In this document: positions 16,932-23,563 of the stretch, piece by piece
How positions within the stretch are numbered: position 1 is the first letter of the stretch
Layout of the letters: each line of letters begins with the position of its first letter
Source of the DNA: Gudongella sp051744365
GTDB taxonomy: Bacteria; Bacillota; Clostridia; Tissierellales; Tissierellaceae
Reading direction: 5' to 3'
Assembly: GCA_051744365.1 (NCBI GenBank)
Contig: JBNJCX010000027.1
Coordinates: forward strand, 1-23,563
DNA length: 23,563 nucleotides
Program-made: the position numbers and the translations under genes
Notes under the pieces: generated by a model
The model's input: the letters and a program-made list of their open reading frames with translations, nothing else
Databases searched by the model: none
What the model was told of the DNA's origin: nothing

Positions 16932-18491
16932 CTACGCAGTCCCTCTTTCTTGACTGTAAGTATTAATAAGTGCCACTGTTATCCAGAAGTAAGCAATCAT
17001 TGCAGGCACTTCAAAAATATTCTCTACAAAATTCTGCGCCAGTACCCCCATGGCACCCGCAAACAACCCTATGACCATTATTCTATGCCTAAGAAGACTC
17101 TGGCTCCTTATTATTCTCCCCGTCGAAACCACAAAGGAAAGTATAACAAAAATTAGCGCTCCTATTCCATAGACTCCCATTTCAGTAAGGGTCTTCAGAT
17201 AGTAGTTGTCAAGGTAGAATGGGGTCAGGTTGTTGTTCATGGCCACCGCGCCACCATATCTACCCAAGCCCAGTCCGAAGGCCTTGTTCCTACGCCATAT
17301 TTCCATACCTATATTCCATCTGTACAGTCTTCCGCCGGCAGCGGATTTCATAAGATACACGGGGGACATCATATACAGGAGCCTCTCGCTGAGGGCTCCT
17401 CCGAAAAGTACAAATGCTCCCCCAAATCCGGCAAATGGAATTATCAGCTTTGGTACGAGTATTATTACAAATATGGCTGCAGCAAAAGCAAAGGCCAGCC
17501 ATGCGCCTCTTGACATCGTAAAGAGAAGCCCAGCAAGCATTATGGAGGATACAGCCCCGTAATAAAGTCTGTGAAGACGTCTCCTGCCATTTATGGTCAT
17601 TGCAACTCCCATTGGTATAAACAGAACGAATATTACTCCAAGTATATTTGGGCTGCCGATAATTGAAAAGGCCCTTGTGGTAATATTCTCTGCGGTATCC
17701 ACCCAATTTCCCGGCATTGGAACCTTTACAATATACTGGTATATTGCATGGAGTCCAAGAAACAGTCCCAATGCAAGCATGACATTTATAACCCTCTCCG
17801 AATCCCTGATGGTTCTGATATACTGGGTTGCTATAAAATACCACAAGATATGCTGGAACACGGATCTAAAGCCTTCAATTGCAATCCCAAGGTCCGGGGC
17901 CTTAATAAGGACATGACTTATACCAAGAATAATATATATGATTACTGGAAGGTCCATAACTCCGAAATTATAGTGGATTCTGCCTCCGCTCCTTATTCTC
18001 TTCAGAACAAAAACACCCGCCATAAATAAAAGAAGCAGCTCATCCCATACTGAACCGAACATATTTATTACAGGCAGCCTTCTTACAATATAATCAACCG
18101 CCACATAGAGAACCGGCAACATCATCAGAATATCGGTAAATGTAGGATAATCCAGGGCCTTGCTGGCGCTCCTGAACAACAGGCTGCTTTTCAGAAGTCC
18201 ATCCTTCTTTTCAGCATCCTCGCGACGGGTAGTGTCCTTTATTGTCCAGCCAAGAAGTTTGCTCTCAGATACCCCTTTGTGGATGGAGGCCTCCATTCTT
18301 CGAGCCAGGCTGTCAAGGTACATCCCTATTCTGTAGAAAAGACTGTTGTCAATCCATGATTTAGGCTCTCTCTTTTTATCATTTTCCCTGTTCAGTCTTA
18401 TATTGAATAAAAGGCTATTGGATGCCAGATATTTTAATTTAATCAAGAACCCTATAAAAAGGCTCCTATTCAAAGCTTCCTTAATTCCCAT
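16932..18491 (-). CDS. O-antigen ligase / Wzy-like polysaccharide polymerase
   Basis: This polytopic membrane protein of 519 residues is of the O-antigen ligase/polymerase (Wzy_C) superfamily, which joins undecaprenyl-linked sugar chains outside the membrane. About ten to twelve hydrophobic segments run from residue 119 to 510. Family-like sequence includes GSPNILGVIFVLFIPMG (279-295), SRGAWLAF (327-334), the large extracytoplasmic loop leading to GLGLGRYGG (406-414), and DNYYLKTLTEMGVYG (428-442). The N-terminal ~115 residues are hydrophilic and highly charged, an uncommon extension that probably stays in the cytoplasm. The ATG lies one base after the DUF4330 gene stops. Polymerase versus cell-wall ligase cannot be decided from the sequence; in this operon it probably handles secondary cell-wall polysaccharide. 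Confidence 0.87.
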   Translation of the reverse strand: MGIKEALNRSLFIGFLIKLKYLASNSLLFNIRLNRENDKKREPKSWIDNSLFYRIGMYLDSLARRMEASIHKGVSESKLLGWTIKDTTRREDAEKKDGLLKSSLLFRSASKALDYPTFTDILMMLPVLYVAVDYIVRRLPVINMFGSVWDELLLLFMAGVFVLKRIRSGGRIHYNFGVMDLPVIIYIILGISHVLIKAPDLGIAIEGFRSVFQHILWYFIATQYIRTIRDSERVINVMLALGLFLGLHAIYQYIVKVPMPGNWVDTAENITTRAFSIIGSPNILGVIFVLFIPMGVAMTINGRRRLHRLYYGAVSSIMLAGLLFTMSRGAWLAFAFAAAIFVIILVPKLIIPFAGFGGAFVLFGGALSERLLYMMSPVYLMKSAAGGRLYRWNIGMEIWRRNKAFGLGLGRYGGAVAMNNNLTPFYLDNYYLKTLTEMGVYGIGALIFVILSFVVSTGRIIRSQSLLRHRIMVIGLFAGAMGVLAQNFVENIFEVPAMIAYFWITVALINTYSQERGTA

Positions 18492-18492
18492 A

Positions 18493-18987
18493 TCAGTTCA
18501 CAACCTCTATGCTCTCTATCTGCCCCTTCAGTCTGTAGAAATCACTTTCAATAAATATGATCTTCCCCTGTCTCAGCTCCTGTCCTCCAAGCTTATAGCT
18601 TGAATTATCATACAATAGAGTACCCTCAATGGTAACCCTTGCTTCCTCCATTTCAGGATCAACTGACCTCACGGGATTTCCTTCTGAATCCAGATTGGTT
18701 TCATAAACAGGCAATACTTCGACATCTACAACTGTTGCCTCCAGATACTGCTTGGTCTCTCCAATTGTATCCCCAACTCGTATGGAGTCAAGGTATCCCT
18801 TGTCATATGGAATTGATGCAATAAATCTCACCTGAACAGATTCTGACGAAGCACCTATATCCTCAAGGTCCTTGCCCATTATTTTAATAGCAGATAAAAA
18901 TAGCAGCAATACAATAACCGCGATAAATATAAGATCCAATATATTAATCCTGTTGAACACTTTTCCTTCTTTATTTATCATCTTCAT
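18493..18987 (-). CDS. DUF4330 family membrane-anchored protein (copy 2)
   Basis: This 164-residue protein has a charged N-terminus ending RINILDL, one membrane helix (about residues 17-36) and an extracytoplasmic domain with the features of DUF4330: an IRVGDTIGE motif (about 70-78) and a C-terminal LGGQELRQGKIIFIE block (about 138-152). It is a diverged paralogue of the gene just upstream, whose tail reads LGGQELKVGLEFVLK. The genes overlap by four bases (ATGA), so synthesis is coupled and the two may form a heteromeric complex. No enzymatic residues are apparent. Its position between glycosyltransferase and polymerase/ligase genes implies a role in polysaccharide assembly or export, but no function is established. 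Confidence 0.85.
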   Translation of the reverse strand: MKMINKEGKVFNRINILDLIFIAVIVLLLFLSAIKIMGKDLEDIGASSESVQVRFIASIPYDKGYLDSIRVGDTIGETKQYLEATVVDVEVLPVYETNLDSEGNPVRSVDPEMEEARVTIEGTLLYDNSSYKLGGQELRQGKIIFIESDFYRLKGQIESIEVVN

Positions 18988-19451
18988 TGTGCCACCTCAA
19001 TATACCTTATATCGCTCATTGCCTCGAATTCAGTGGTCTTGAGCACGAATTCGAGACCTACCTTCAATTCCTGTCCACCAAGATCCATATACGGACCACT
19101 GGTTACAACCTGTGCATCAATAACAGCTTCGAGTGTAACGAGATCTTGGCTCTGGTAACTCTCCGCTTCCCCATTTATATTGACCGACTTCATCTCCATT
19201 GGTCTGGTATTGATTTCTCTGATTGTTGCGTTCTGAAGCCTGTACTGGGAAAATATCTGATCGCCTTCCTTAAGGTCAGTCAACATCTCCGGTTTAAACT
19301 CATCCACCTCTACTGTCATAACAATATCCTTTGTATTGGAAGATCCCGCCGAAATCCCACCGGTCAGCCTTTCCCTGTTTAAGAACAATACCGCTGCGGC
19401 AATTAAGAGTACCACAATGACAGTATCGATCCAATTCCACTTTCTCTTCAT
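18984..19451 (-). CDS. DUF4330 family membrane-anchored protein (copy 1)
   Basis: This 155-residue protein has a short basic N-terminus (MKRKWNW), one membrane helix (about residues 8-25) and an extracytoplasmic domain with KEGDQIF (about 62-68) and LGGQELKVG (about 124-132), matching the downstream neighbour at the same relative places. The topology (N-in, domain out) follows the positive-inside rule. The ATG has an AAAGGGG site and lies 13 bases after the GT4 gene; the stop overlaps the start of copy 2. Low overall identity but shared motifs indicate an old tandem duplication. Function unknown; membership in the polysaccharide operon is the only clue. Confidence 0.83.
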   Translation of the reverse strand: MKRKWNWIDTVIVVLLIAAAVLFLNRERLTGGISAGSSNTKDIVMTVEVDEFKPEMLTDLKEGDQIFSQYRLQNATIREINTRPMEMKSVNINGEAESYQSQDLVTLEAVIDAQVVTSGPYMDLGGQELKVGLEFVLKTTEFEAMSDIRYIEVAQ

Positions 19452-19464
19452 ATTATGCCCCTTT

Positions 19465-20730
19465 CTACTTCACTGTATGGAGTTGTTCCTTTAATATCTC
19501 TGCAAGTTTTCCGGTCTGTGACCTTCTGCTATAGTTTCTTATTTTATCCCAGTCGGGATTATGGTCTATGGTTCCTTTTTTCCATTCGCTGTAGTAGCCG
19601 CTAATTGCATTTGACACACCTTCAATATCCTCAGGATCGACAACTTCTCCGGTTTTTGTCTCACGGATTACCTGTGCAGCTACGCCGTCCTCCGGTACAA
19701 TTGCAAGTATGGGTCTGTCTGAACGGATGTATTCAAAAATTTTGCCTGTATAAAAATTTTTTGACCCTTTTCCCTTTCCTATAACAAGAAGGATTATATC
19801 GGAATTGAAAAGCATCTGAATACTTTCCTTATGAGGTAGATACCCATAGGATTTTATCTGACCTTCAAGATTGAATTTCCGTGCATAGGAATCTATGACC
19901 TTGTCGTAAATATTTCCCACAATCCTTATTTGGAGGTCATCCTTCCTTATTTCATTCTTATCTATGGAAATCTTCAAACCCTCCATAAATTCATCAAGAT
20001 TTCTTCTGCCGTAAAGGGAACCTGTATAGGTTACGACAAATTTCTCGCCGTCATCCCTCTCGTTGGCAAGCTCCTGAAAATCCTCTTCATCATATCCATT
20101 TGGTATAAAGGTTGATCTCCCTTGAAGTGAGGGGTTGTCTGCAATAAAGTTTTCAAGCATAAGGGGGGTATTTGTTATAAAGTAATCGCATCCCTCTGTA
20201 ACCTGGAGCTCCATCCTTTTCTCACCCTTGAACTTGATTCTCTTGTATATACTGTCCCTGTGATAGGGATTGTTTGTCCACTCATCCCTGAAGTCAGCTA
20301 CCCATCTCAGTTCTGGCATATTCTTCTTTAGATGTAATCCCAAAATATGTGAGCTGTAGGGAAAGGACGTGGTATAAACGAGCTTTATGCCTTCTTTCTT
20401 CACAATGTCCATAACCTTGTCCCTATTCAGTCTATACCAGAAATACTCCGAATCCGGCGATATTATCCTGGTTCCCAGAAACTTCATCGGTAGTCTCCAT
20501 ATTCCCTTCCTGTTTACAGTGTCGTAGGGCTTTAACCTATGGACTTTCACTCCTTCAGGTATATCCTGCAGCAGGCTCTTATCCGTCAGGTCAGCCACAT
20601 GCTCCTTTGTGACCACTACAGGCTCCAATCCAAAGTCTCTCAGGTATTTCACAAACTTTGTGGTCCTTTGGACTCCTGCTCCTCCCATGGGAGGAAATTC
20701 ATTCGCTATGATCAAGACCTTCTCCATCAT
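19465..20730 (-). CDS. GT4-like glycosyltransferase
   Basis: This is a 421-residue GT-B fold glycosyltransferase, probably adding a sugar from a nucleotide donor to the lipid-linked polysaccharide at the cytoplasmic face. The N-terminal acceptor loop NEFPPMGGAGVQRTTKF (residues 10-26) is typical of this subgroup, which often occurs in exopolysaccharide clusters. The C-terminal donor domain has YTGSLYGRRNLDE, YGYLPHKESIQMLF and the nucleotide-sugar region FYTGKIFEYIRSDRPILAI. The start overlaps the wecC stop by four bases; two consecutive ATG codons (20730 and 20727) follow GGGGAG, and the second has the better spacing. Donor and acceptor are unknown. Confidence 0.88.
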   Translation of the reverse strand: MMEKVLIIANEFPPMGGAGVQRTTKFVKYLRDFGLEPVVVTKEHVADLTDKSLLQDIPEGVKVHRLKPYDTVNRKGIWRLPMKFLGTRIISPDSEYFWYRLNRDKVMDIVKKEGIKLVYTTSFPYSSHILGLHLKKNMPELRWVADFRDEWTNNPYHRDSIYKRIKFKGEKRMELQVTEGCDYFITNTPLMLENFIADNPSLQGRSTFIPNGYDEEDFQELANERDDGEKFVVTYTGSLYGRRNLDEFMEGLKISIDKNEIRKDDLQIRIVGNIYDKVIDSYARKFNLEGQIKSYGYLPHKESIQMLFNSDIILLVIGKGKGSKNFYTGKIFEYIRSDRPILAIVPEDGVAAQVIRETKTGEVVDPEDIEGVSNAISGYYSEWKKGTIDHNPDWDKIRNYSRRSQTGKLAEILKEQLHTVK

Positions 20731-22001
20731 TCTCCCCTGCCCAATATGGTTACATTGAATCCATTTTCAACCAGCTCTTTTTCATTGAGATAATTTCTGG
20801 TGTCATAGATATTTTTAATCTTCATCAACTTTCCAAGCTCTCCAAAATCCAGAGTGCTGTATTGAAAATGGTTTACACCAAGGACCAGGAGTTCTGCATC
20901 CTTTACAGCATCCTCTATATTATCGCAAAGTCTCCCACTGAAAGGAAAAATCTCTCTGTCTACATGGGGATCGTGAATCACTACCTGCAGCTTTGTATTT
21001 TTTAGAAGATTTTCGACCAGCTTCAGAACGGGGCTTTCCCTTGTGTCGTCAACGTCCGGCTTGTAGGTAACCCCAAGGATTGCAACCTTGGCATCCTCCC
21101 TTTCCACAAGCATTTGAATTTTTTCCATTACCTTCTCCGGCATGCCGTCATTTATATTTCTTGCCTGTCTGATCAGCTTTCCTTCGGGATGGTTCTCTAT
21201 GACAAACCATGGGTCCACTGCTATACAGTGACCTCCCACTCCTGGTCCCGGCTGATGCAGATTTACTCTTGGATGCTTATTTGCAAGCTTGATAACTTCC
21301 CATGCGTTTATTCCCATGTTTTCGGCAAGAATAGCCAGCTCATTGGCCAGGGCGATATTTACATCCCTGAAGGTGTTCTCCATCAGCTTGCACATCTCGG
21401 CAGTTTTTGAATCAGTGGTATAAATATTCCCTTGGACAAAGGTTTTGTACAATTCCCTTACAAGCTCAGTTGATTCCGCATTTATTCCACCTATTATCCT
21501 GTCGTTTTCAACAAGTTCCTGTATAATTCTTCCGGGAAGAACCCTTTCCGGTGAATGGGCAACAAATACCTCTTCACCTATGCGGAGGCCGGACTTTGAC
21601 AGTGCGGGAACTACTATGTCCTCAGTTGCACCGGGAGGTGATGTGGATTCCAATACAACCATGTCCCCAAGCTTAAGGTGTGGTGCAATTGACTCTGCGG
21701 CACCCTTGACATAGCTCATATCAGCTTTTTTGTCCTCTGTTATGGGTGTAGGAACCGCTATAATAAATACGTCGGATTCCTCCAGTGTAGAGATTCCCTT
21801 TAGCCGACCTTCATTTACCATCTGGTTGACAAGCTCGGACAGACCTGGTTCCTCAATTATTATTTCTCCTCTGTTCAAGGCATCTATAACCCTCTTGTTA
21901 AGGTCATATCCCATTACCCTCATTCCTGCCCTCGCCATAACTGCTGCAGTTGGCAGACCAATATACCCCAAACCTATTATTGTTATGTTCTTGTTTTTCA
22001 T
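20727..22001 (-). CDS. wecC: UDP-N-acetyl-D-mannosamine dehydrogenase (WecC type)
   Basis: This NAD-dependent enzyme oxidises UDP-ManNAc to UDP-ManNAcA by two successive hydride transfers in the cytoplasm. The 424 residues contain the Rossmann motif GLGYIGLPTAA (10-20), AVPTP (82-86), K205 and N209 in the central linking helix (AEMCKLMENTFRDVN), and the catalytic Cys259 in GPGVGGHCIAVDPWF. That last motif with the preceding HPRVNLHQP is typical of UDP-ManNAc rather than UDP-glucose dehydrogenases. The ATG follows GGAGGTAG. It overlaps the GT4 gene by four bases. The matching epimerase (WecB/MnaA) is not in the window, so UDP-ManNAc must come from elsewhere. Confidence 0.93.
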   Translation of the reverse strand: MKNKNITIIGLGYIGLPTAAVMARAGMRVMGYDLNKRVIDALNRGEIIIEEPGLSELVNQMVNEGRLKGISTLEESDVFIIAVPTPITEDKKADMSYVKGAAESIAPHLKLGDMVVLESTSPPGATEDIVVPALSKSGLRIGEEVFVAHSPERVLPGRIIQELVENDRIIGGINAESTELVRELYKTFVQGNIYTTDSKTAEMCKLMENTFRDVNIALANELAILAENMGINAWEVIKLANKHPRVNLHQPGPGVGGHCIAVDPWFVIENHPEGKLIRQARNINDGMPEKVMEKIQMLVEREDAKVAILGVTYKPDVDDTRESPVLKLVENLLKNTKLQVVIHDPHVDREIFPFSGRLCDNIEDAVKDAELLVLGVNHFQYSTLDFGELGKLMKIKNIYDTRNYLNEKELVENGFNVTILGRGE

Positions 22002-22032
22002 AAACTACCTCCAAAATCAGTCTTGGACCGAC

Positions 22033-22491
22033 CTATTTAATATTATATTCTCCACGGACCATGACAAATGTCTTGTCCTTGGTAACAAAAATTCCTCTTC
22101 CGTCACTTCTGGGTACTATCAGCAGATGATTATCAGGTACCTTGCCTCCATCTGCAATATCCGCTCCTGATGTAACGTCGGAAAGCCCTCCAAGACTCGA
22201 GGCTATTGCAACTGCTTCACCACTTCTTTTTATAATCTCAGTTCCTGCCTCTCCATGGAGAATCTGTCCGCTTTGAAGCTCAACCACAACCAGACTGTCT
22301 CCAGGCTGACTTTCCTCAGGTCTGTCGCTTATCTTCTCATCTATGTAATCCTTTATCTCCTCCAGCTTAATATTCAAGTAACTCAGAGAGACTATTGGGT
22401 CCGATTCGCTTCCAGGCTCTGAAAACACCACAGTTGATCCCAGCAACAAACCAGCGACTCCCAGTGTAACCATTGTTTTTTTAAATTTCAT
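22033..22491 (-). CDS. Small secreted protein of unknown function, first gene of the polysaccharide operon
   Basis: No named family is recognised. From the ATG at 22489-22491 (GAGGAG seven bases upstream) the protein has 152 residues. A GTG 15 bases upstream would put MRSVY in front but overlaps the ribosome binding site, so I reject it. A signal peptide (MKFKK, hydrophobic core, cleavage near VFSEP) predicts export. The mature part has a short helical segment (SLSYLNIKLEEIKDYIDEK), then a compact globular domain with the striking LQSGQILHGEAGTEIIKRSG, followed by NHLLIVPRSDGRGI. I recall similar small secreted proteins encoded in Firmicutes, but cannot name a family. It lies 31 bases before wecC behind the operon promoter. 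It has no catalytic signature that I can identify. Confidence 0.8.
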   Translation of the reverse strand: MKFKKTMVTLGVAGLLLGSTVVFSEPGSESDPIVSLSYLNIKLEEIKDYIDEKISDRPEESQPGDSLVVVELQSGQILHGEAGTEIIKRSGEAVAIASSLGGLSDVTSGADIADGGKVPDNHLLIVPRSDGRGIFVTKDKTFVMVRGEYNIK

Positions 22492-22549
22492 ATAAACACT
22501 CCTCACATGTTTTGGATTTGTTTGTCAAATTCATACTTAGCCAAATTAC

Positions 22550-22579
22550 ATTATACTATAACTCGGTGGTAAATGTCAC
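22550..22579 (-). promoter_or_regulatory. Promoter of the nine-gene polysaccharide operon
   Basis: Reading the minus strand, GTGACA (22574-22579, five of six bases) is 18 bases from a perfect TATAAT (22550-22555). Transcription would start near 22543, about 50 bases before the secreted-protein ATG. All nine genes down to 11941 are spaced by 31 bases or less or overlap, and I see no terminator between them, so this is likely the main promoter. Confidence 0.7.
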
Positions 22580-22709
22580 CCATATCTAGTCATTGTAAGC
22601 ATATCTTCCACCTGGTTGAAACGCCTTGGCACTATTTATGGGGATTTTAGATCAGGTTTACCTTTAAGCTTAGTCCTGGTGGTTGTTGGGTATATTTAAT
22701 TTCGAAGGT

Positions 22710-22727
22710 TTTATGCATATGCATAAA
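22710..22727. repeat. 18-base perfect palindrome, operator candidate
   Basis: TTTATGCATATGCATAAA is identical to its own reverse complement. It sits about 60 bases upstream of the aminotransferase -10 and 130 bases from the polysaccharide-operon -35. Its length and perfect symmetry fit the binding site of a dimeric regulator; which regulator is unknown. Its right arm is also the left arm of the hairpin at 22722-22748. Confidence 0.5.
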
Positions 22728-22763
22728 GACAAGACAGCTTGTATTATGTGCCAATTTACTGGC

Positions 22764-22793
22764 TTGGAGCCCGATGTAGCAAGATTTTATAAT
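22764..22793 (+). promoter_or_regulatory. Possible promoter of the aminotransferase gene
   Basis: A perfect TATAAT (22788-22793) lies 18 bases after a weak TTGGAG (22764-22769). The start point near 22800 would leave only a few bases before the AAGGAGG ribosome binding site at 22805-22811, giving a very short leader. An upstream promoter with the hairpin region as leader remains possible. Confidence 0.4.
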
Positions 22794-22818
22794 ACTTGGG
22801 AAAAAAGGAGGAATTTTC

Positions 22819-23563
22819 TTGAAGGAACTATCAATGGTAGCAAAAACTTACCCGGCTTCCGGAATCAGAAAAATGTTCGAACTTGCAAACAGTTATAATA
22901 ACGTCATCAATCTTACCGTAGGAGAACCAGCCTTCAATACCCCTGAAAACATCAAGAATGCTGCGAAAAAATCATTGGATTTAAACAATACACACTATGT
23001 TTCCAATGCGGGCTTTCCCCAGCTAAGGAAAGCTATTGCTGAAAAATATAATAGATTCGTCAAAGGTGGGTTCACGCCAGAAAATGTTATGATCACCTTC
23101 GGAGGGATGGAGGCAATATTTCTGGCATTGCTGTCCACTGTCAATCCTGGAGACGAGGTTTTGATTCCGGATCCGGGGTACCCCAATTATGTTGGACAAA
23201 CTGTGATATTTGGAGTTAATGCAGTAAAAGTCCCTGTTTTCGAAGAGAACAACTTTAATATTCAGGCCAAGGATATAGAAAACGCCATAACTGAAAATAC
23301 AAAGGTATTGATTCTAAATTCACCCAGCAATCCATTGGGTTCTGTATTGTCATGGGATGAACTGGCTGAAATTGCCGAGGTTGTGAAAAAGCATGACTTG
23401 TTCGTAATATCTGACGAGGTGTATGAGGAAATTATTTACGATGGATTAGAGCATCACAGTCTCTTAGAGTTTCCAAGAATCAGGGAGAATGTCATGATAA
23501 TAAACAGTCTGTCCAAAACCTATGCGATGACAGGGTGGAGAATTGGCTATGTTGTTGGAAGCA
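22819..23563 (+). CDS. PLP-dependent class I/II aminotransferase, cut by the window's right edge
   Basis: The first 248 codons of a fold-type I aminotransferase are present; the C-terminal ~140 residues lie outside the window. The start is TTG at 22819-22821, seven bases after a perfect AAGGAGG; a later ATG at 22834 has no such site. Visible motifs: NLTVGEPAFNTPENI (31-45), the PLP phosphate loop FGGMEAIF (94-101), N171 in NPLG (usually NPTG), D199 and Y202 in ISDEVYEE, the PLP-binding lysine K233 in SLSKTYAMTGWRIGY, and R241. It resembles aspartate/aromatic/alanine-type aminotransferases; the substrate cannot be told. It is divergent from the polysaccharide operon with no clear link to it. 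Confidence 0.93.
   Translation, partial: MKELSMVAKTYPASGIRKMFELANSYNNVINLTVGEPAFNTPENIKNAAKKSLDLNNTHYVSNAGFPQLRKAIAEKYNRFVKGGFTPENVMITFGGMEAIFLALLSTVNPGDEVLIPDPGYPNYVGQTVIFGVNAVKVPVFEENNFNIQAKDIENAITENTKVLILNSPSNPLGSVLSWDELAEIAEVVKKHDLFVISDEVYEEIIYDGLEHHSLLEFPRIRENVMIINSLSKTYAMTGWRIGYVVGS

Larger units (their letters stand above)
22507..22818. other. Divergent intergenic region with palindrome, hairpin and two promoters
   Basis: About 310 bases separate the secreted-protein gene from the divergent aminotransferase gene. Besides the operon promoter on the left and the aminotransferase -10 on the right, it holds an 18-base perfect palindrome (22710-22727), an imperfect hairpin overlapping it (22722-22748), and CATATCT repeated directly 19 bases apart (22582-22588 and 22601-22607, approximately). 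I recognise no known riboswitch or T-box (no GGTGG-ACCGCG-type antiterminator motif). A short open frame through it is judged non-coding. Confidence 0.6.

Noticed and set aside
17290..17844. Open frame of 184 codons on the minus strand
   Set aside because: It lies in another frame within the O-antigen-ligase-like gene; Cys/Trp/Arg-rich translation with no family resemblance.
22621..22800. Possible riboswitch or T-box leader before the aminotransferase
   Set aside because: No conserved T-box antiterminator, no terminator hairpin with T tract, and no known riboswitch core recognised; only the palindrome/hairpin is reported.
22876..22883. GTTCGAAC near the aminotransferase start as a second LexA box
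   Set aside because: The half-sites are in the reverse order (GTTC then GAAC) with no four-base spacer, and the site is inside the coding sequence.
22683..22898. Short open frame (71 codons, containing CIMC) upstream of the aminotransferase
   Set aside because: It has no ribosome binding site, runs through the palindrome and the aminotransferase Shine-Dalgarno, and overlaps the first 80 bases of that gene out of frame.

Overview
The window looks like chromosomal DNA from a low-to-moderate G+C Gram-positive anaerobe of the Clostridia/Tissierellia type. The evidence is strong GGAGG-type ribosome binding sites, frequent TTG and GTG starts, a Bacillus-type LexA box (GAAC-N4-GTTC), ftsE-ftsX next to an M23 hydrolase and an S41 protease, and a CsaB/TagA cell-wall polysaccharide locus of the kind that anchors S-layer (SLH) proteins. 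Genus cannot be fixed from the sequence alone. I see no mobile element, CRISPR array, rRNA or tRNA.

Layout. (1) 19-5419, minus strand: uvrB-uvrA-SRAP (YedK/HMCES-like), a compact DNA-repair operon with a LexA box just upstream of uvrB. (2) 5551-7122, plus strand: one divergent lipoprotein gene of unknown function with its own promoter, ending in a perfect palindrome shared with the convergent S41 protease gene. (3) 7144-11175, minus strand: ftsE-ftsX-envC-like M23 hydrolase, a terminator, then a separately promoted CtpB-type S41 protease; this is a division/cell-wall-hydrolysis cluster. (4) 11292-11885, plus strand: 5-formyltetrahydrofolate cyclo-ligase, divergent from ftsE, ending in a bidirectional terminator. 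(5) 22491 down to 11941, minus strand: nine tightly packed genes that read as one operon. In order of transcription they are a small secreted protein, UDP-ManNAc dehydrogenase (WecC), a GT4 glycosyltransferase, two tandem DUF4330 membrane proteins, an O-antigen-ligase/polymerase-like membrane protein, a GT4-CsaB fusion (glycosyltransferase plus polysaccharide pyruvyl transferase), a TagA/WecG glycosyltransferase, and transketolase. (6) 22819 to the right edge, plus strand: the first 248 codons of a PLP-dependent class I/II aminotransferase behind a structured ~310-base intergenic region.

How the genes fit together. The large operon most likely makes a secondary cell-wall polysaccharide: WecC supplies UDP-ManNAcA, TagA/WecG and the GT4 enzymes build the lipid-linked chain, the CsaB half adds ketal pyruvate (the SLH-domain ligand in the known cases), and the Wzy/WaaL-like protein polymerises or ligates it outside the membrane. 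The two DUF4330 proteins and the secreted protein are unassigned but sit inside this operon, which makes them the best candidates here for an undescribed part of the system. The epimerase (wecB/mnaA), initiating transferase (tagO/wecA) and flippase are not in the window and must be elsewhere.
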